Assembly: GCA_032716605.1 (NCBI GenBank)
Contig: CM064545.1
Coordinates: 14,111,903 to 14,175,902, forward strand
Direction of reading: 5' to 3'
Origin: Paralithodes platypus
Taxonomy: Eukaryota; Arthropoda; Malacostraca; Decapoda; Lithodidae
Length of the DNA: 64,000 nt
Made by a program: the position numbers and the translations under genes. This document shows positions 60,441 through 64,000 of this stretch, one piece after another (within the stretch, counting starts at the first letter, position 1; every line of letters begins with the position of its first letter). The notes beneath the pieces were generated by a model. That model had not been told where the DNA came from and did no database searches. It was given only the letters and a program-made list of their open reading frames with translations.

Positions 60441-61582
60441 TCAATTCCATCGCATTAGAAATGATTCAAAGATTACAAAAAGTCCAAATAAGACATAGTT
60501 ATGTTAATGTATAAGGGAGTTCGTAGATGCATTAGAGAGATAGATAGATAGAAAGAGAGTTGCAGAGGGGGAGTGAGCGATAAACACGAACTATTATGAG
60601 ACGGACTTAATTGGTTCTGAAAAGACAAAGGAGACTTTTTTTATTGACTCTTTTTCATGTTATTATATGTGTGCTAGAAGGATAATATTGTTTTCAATTC
60701 CATCGCATTAGAAATTATTTATAATTACAAAAAGTCCAAATAACTTAATTAAATAAGACATAGTTATGTTAATGTATAAGCGAGTTAGTTAGATGAATTA
60801 GAGATAAATAGATAGAGAGAGAGTGGCTAGGGGCGAGCGAGCGATAAAATACTAACATATATGAGACGGACTTATGTTTCTGAAAGACAAAGGAGACATT
60901 TTTATTTACTCTCGTTTTAATTTTATTATTTGTGTGTTAGAAGGGTAATATTGTTTTCAATTCCATCGTATTAGAATTGATTCATAGATTAAACAAAGAC
61001 CAAATAAGACATAGGCCTAGTTATATTAATGTATAAGGGAGTTAGGTAGATGCATTAGAGAGATAGATAGATAGATAGAAAGAGAGTTGCAGAGGGGGAA
61101 GTGAGCGATAGACAAACAAGAACTATTAAAATACCAGACAACTTTTAAATTAACGGTCTTTTGCCCAATTTGTCCGGTCTTTTGGGGACTTGTCCGCATC
61201 GGCTGTTGGGTCCGCACAAACCGAAGTCCGGTCAACTGGGGTCCGCCCATGCGAGGGTCGACTGTATAAGGATGATATCAAACGCCATTAATTTTTGTAT
61301 TATTTAAACAATACAGTTATGCTCTTGGTAACGCGCGTTCAATCATACGCGGTCACCTTAAATGCGGAAGCTCTGGTCATACACGGACATGCTCCAATCT
61401 ACCGCGGAATTGCCTCGGCCCTGTGACGTCACACTCGGATCCGATCGGTTTCCTACCCTCCCTCTCAGTTTGTTTACATCTGTCGGTCGGCGTGTACCTC
61501 AATATTCTCGATGATTATAAGGATCTCTCCCACTGTTACGTAAACTAAATGCCTCCCCCCTTTACCTTTCTATGTTGTACTG

Positions 61583-63034
61583 TTGTTGTTGTTGTTGTTC
61601 CCTAAGCTGCCTGGCCGAACAGCCCCGAGTCCCTGAGAAAGGCCATGGCCACGATCGGGCTTTCCCACAGAGCTCTCATTGAGTGTAGATTGTGTTGTTG
61701 GCGTAAGTGGTTGTGTGAAATGCAGTCTTCTATGATGTGTTTAATGGTATGGGGTGCTGTGTTACATCCCGGGCAGGCGTCGACAACGGAGTCATCCAGT
61801 CTCTTCTGATAGCTCAGGAGAGCTGGATGGTGTCCGCATCTCAGCCTGGCCAGGTGGACTCTGTCCTCGCGAGGAAGGGAGGATTCGGAAGGATGGATTT
61901 CGGGAGGTCGTGCATGCAGCTGCGTGTTGTCTGTGAGTGAGTGGATGGATCGGTGAGAGATATGAGTATGGATGTGCTTCTGGAAGTTGGTTCGGGGTGG
62001 GCAGGGAGGGAGAGAGGACAATAATTGTGTGTGATACCGTGTGCTGGGTGTTGTTTTGATATTTCTTGGTGTCTGTGGGTGTGTTGCCATGTAGTTTAGT
62101 GGGTGGTCTTGGTTCGTGGAGGCTGCTGCCAGGAATTGAGTGCCTCTCATGTCCAGATGGTCTTTGACTTTGAGAATTTTGGTTTCTTGATGTAGGTGAT
62201 CTGTGGGTGAAGTAGCTGTGCAGCCTGTAATGATCTTCAGGGCTTTGTTTTGAATAGTCTGTAAGGTCTTATGATGTGTTTCAGCTAGGTTAGAAGCCCA
62301 GGCTGGGCTTGCGTATTCCATCACTGATCTTATGTATTGTTTATATACTGTGGTGGTAGTTTCTTTGTTGTGTCCAAATTTTGTGTGAGCAAGTGACCTG
62401 AGGGCGTTAAGTCTGGGTGTCAGTTTCTTTTTAATGTTTGTGGTGTGCTGTTTGAATGTCATATGAGTATCATATGTTACTCCTAGGATTTTGGGTGTGT
62501 GTGTATGTGTTAGGGGTGTGTTGTTTATGGTGAGTTGAGGGATGTATTCGTGTTCTCCTGTCCAACTTGTGAGCAGGGTTGCGGTGGATTTGGCTGGGGT
62601 CTGTTTGTAGTGCACCAACCATGTAGTGTGTTGAGATAGGGTTGAAGGAGATCTGTTGCTCTTTTTGGGTCATGTTGTGTGCATGCGAGTGTTATGTCAT
62701 CTGCATAGGAGGCTAAGTTTATTTGGGGCGTATTGGGTGTAGTTATATCGTGCATGTACAGATTGAAGAGTGCGGGCGATAGGACGGATCCTTGTGGGAC
62801 TCCGTTTGGAAAGTTTCTGATTTTAGATGACTGACCGGCAAAAGATACGTGTGCACATCTGCCTGCTAGGAAGTTGGCCAGCCACCTTTTTGTGTTGTTG
62901 TGCATGTTTGTGTTGTAGATTTTGTTTGTTAGGTTGTGGCGGGGGGATGGCATCGAAGGCTTTACTAATGTCGAGTGTGGCTAATAGTGATCTGTGTGGT
63001 GGTCTAGCTGAGTTGATGCCGTCGAAAGCTCTTT
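61583..63034 (-). mobile_element. 5'-truncated LINE with AAC-repeat tail (copy 2)
   Basis: Flanked by GTTGTACTG (61574-61582 and 63035-63043). Tail (TTG)n then the complement of GGCCAGGCAGCTTAGGGAAC. Nearly identical to 29114-30620. Confidence 0.88.
61602..62953 (-). pseudogene. Non-LTR reverse transcriptase C-terminal half, frameshifted
   Basis: Same protein as 29140-30420. 62525-62953 covers NLTNKIYNTNMHNNTKRWL, NGVPQGSVLSPALFN and SYADDITLAC. A 10-base deletion near 62598, relative to the other copy, shifts the frame. 61602-62618 then continues through PKILGVTYDTHMTF, SVMEYASPAW and the cysteine/histidine cluster CPGCNTAPHTIKH to the terminal GLFGQAA. This copy retains about 90 bases (near 62875-62960) missing from the other, so together they define the family's sequence over this part. 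Confidence 0.8.
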
Positions 63035-63360
63035 GTTGTACTGTATTTCTATGTTGTGTGAAGTGTACTTTATGGTATTTCTATGATGTGTGATGTGTAC
63101 ATGGTATAAAAAAAGGGAACTTTGGGACTTAGGCTGGGACAAAATACGTCAAAAAGGGGAGTTAGGGATTATGGCTGGAACAAAATTAATTTTCCCCATA
63201 AGGTATGTTGTAGCGCGGACTTCAGTAACACAGCAATTGGTTGCGACGAAATGACCGTGTTAACGAGAGCATGACTGTAATTAACTACTGTATGATTAAT
63301 TAAACAAGTTGACAAGTACAATAATTCTGTTAATCAATGCATTGAACTTATCGCGTCCTC

Positions 63361-63567
63361 GGTGGGGCTTTGGTTTCCCGGGCGGGGCTTTGATTTCCCG
63401 GGCGTTTCCGCACCCTCCTCAGCTCCCCGCCATGGAGTGGCTTCGGTCACCCAGGCTTTATTGTGGTCGGCAGGGAGGGTTCTGTGGGGGCGCTCGGTTA
63501 TGGCCTTGGCCTTGCTCGGGGCCTTGGGGCTGTTCGGCCAGGCAGCTTAGGGAAAAACAACAACAAC
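63361..63567 (+). mobile_element. SINE-like retroposon, 5'-truncated (copy 7)
   Basis: Flanked by AACTTATCGCGT (63345-63356 and 63568-63579). The shared tail here has the LINE-type base (CAGCTTAGGGAA), then (AAC)n. A short internal duplication of GGGGCTTTG.TTTCCCGGGC is at its 5' end. Confidence 0.85.
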
Positions 63568-63579
63568 AACTTATCGCGT

Positions 63580-64000
63580 TCTAGGACACATTATACTGTA
63601 CTTCCGGAAGGCCTATTGCGTTTCCAGGTTTAAAAATGGTTGATACATGCATCTCGACACAATCTTGTGACAGGTAAGTGTATGTAGAATACATTATGTA
63701 TGTTGCGCGTTATTCAAGTGATTATATTTCCTAAATACACAGTAGCTAGTGTATCATAATTATAGTGTATTGTGAAAAAACTTGAATTTTGAAACTTTAA
63801 CGAAAGTTACTTGAGAAAAGCATGTTGTTACGACCGGCACTACGAAATAAACAAGGGCACTTAATAATGGACTAGATGATAGGCTATATCTGCAACAACG
63901 GCCATTTGTTATATCTATTACAACGGTATGCTAATTCCAAACCCTCGAACTATTACGCCGGTGAACAAAAACACTTAAAACCCTCCAGAGTTAATCTACT
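63580..64000. other. Unassigned right edge; possible small exon at 63628-63673
   Basis: TTTCCAG precedes 63628 and CAG|GTAAGTG follows at 63671-63677 on plus, bracketing 46 bases with an ATG at 63636. This could be a first coding exon or chance. The remainder is AT-rich with no recognised frame. Confidence 0.2.

Larger units (their letters stand above)
58873..61264. mobile_element. Large non-autonomous Tigger-like element carrying tandem arrays
   Basis: TA at 58871-58872 and 61265-61266; inverted ends CAGTCAACCCTCGAATG.. and (complement) CAGTCGACCCTCGCATG... Most of its 2.4 kb is two tandem arrays and three diverged copies of a ~260-bp block starting TTCAATTCCATCG (60437, 60692, 60957). No transposase frame. 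Confidence 0.82.
61314..63277. mobile_element. Tigger-like element split by a LINE
   Basis: TA at 61312-61313 and 63278-63279. Inverted ends CAGTTATGCTCTTGGTAACG and (complement) CAGTCATGCTCTCGTTAAC. Without the LINE it is about 510 bp and carries no transposase. Confidence 0.75.

Noticed and set aside
63628..63673. Confident host exon
   Set aside because: Splice-like signals flank only 46 bases and 12 codons with no recognisable protein; could be chance, so kept only as a low-confidence note.

Overview
The window reads as eukaryotic, gene-poor DNA built almost entirely from nested mobile elements. The mix (DIRS-like tyrosine-recombinase retrotransposons, several non-LTR LINE lineages, SINEs, Tigger/pogo-type TA elements, TTAA-flanked MITEs, a hAT-type element) and the low-complexity texture suit an arthropod, most likely a decapod crustacean. 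That organism call is inference. Element class names come from recognised protein motifs and target-site duplications, not from searches. The only convincing host coding sequence is one 150-bp exon (31038-31187, minus) of a very-long-chain fatty-acid elongase (ELOVL family), so the middle of the window is probably intron of a minus-strand elongase gene.

Layout. 1-13460: DIRS-like element A (minus) whose far terminal repeat lies beyond the left window edge. It carries a SINE (587-986), a Tigger-type MITE (2664-3045) and an apparently intact two-ORF LINE (8695-13049). It is itself inserted in an RTE-like LINE fragment (13461-14870). 14872-21480: a truncated SINE, C-tract and CAGCTTG tandem repeats, and a GC-rich decayed relative of the DIRS-like elements with a duplicated RNase H segment. 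21565-26415: a second copy of the LINE family (minus), split by a full-length SINE, a duplicated tRNA-like repeat and an RTE-like 3' end. 26416-31458: MITEs, SINEs, a 5'-truncated LINE and the elongase exon. 31459-35585: a CR1-like LINE (minus) split by a Jockey-like fragment and a tRNA-derived SINE. 35660-41425: a Tigger/pogo transposon with a broken transposase, split by a TTAA element and by a zinc-finger-bearing LINE. 42560-56773: one LINE (minus) split by DIRS-like element B (43436-52613) and by a hAT-type element (53091-56026). 56774-64000: SINEs, a TTAA MITE and two large non-autonomous Tigger-like elements, one holding tandem arrays and the other a LINE.

How the parts relate. The two DIRS-like copies damage different ORFs: B keeps open gag and RT/RNase H frames but has a MITE in its recombinase; A keeps an open recombinase frame but has broken gag and RT. 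A SINE with at least eight copies here shares its last 30 bases and its AAC-repeat tail with a LINE present in two copies, the signature of a SINE borrowing LINE machinery. Clean target-site duplications, and reading frames that become continuous again across insertions, give the order in which many layers arrived.
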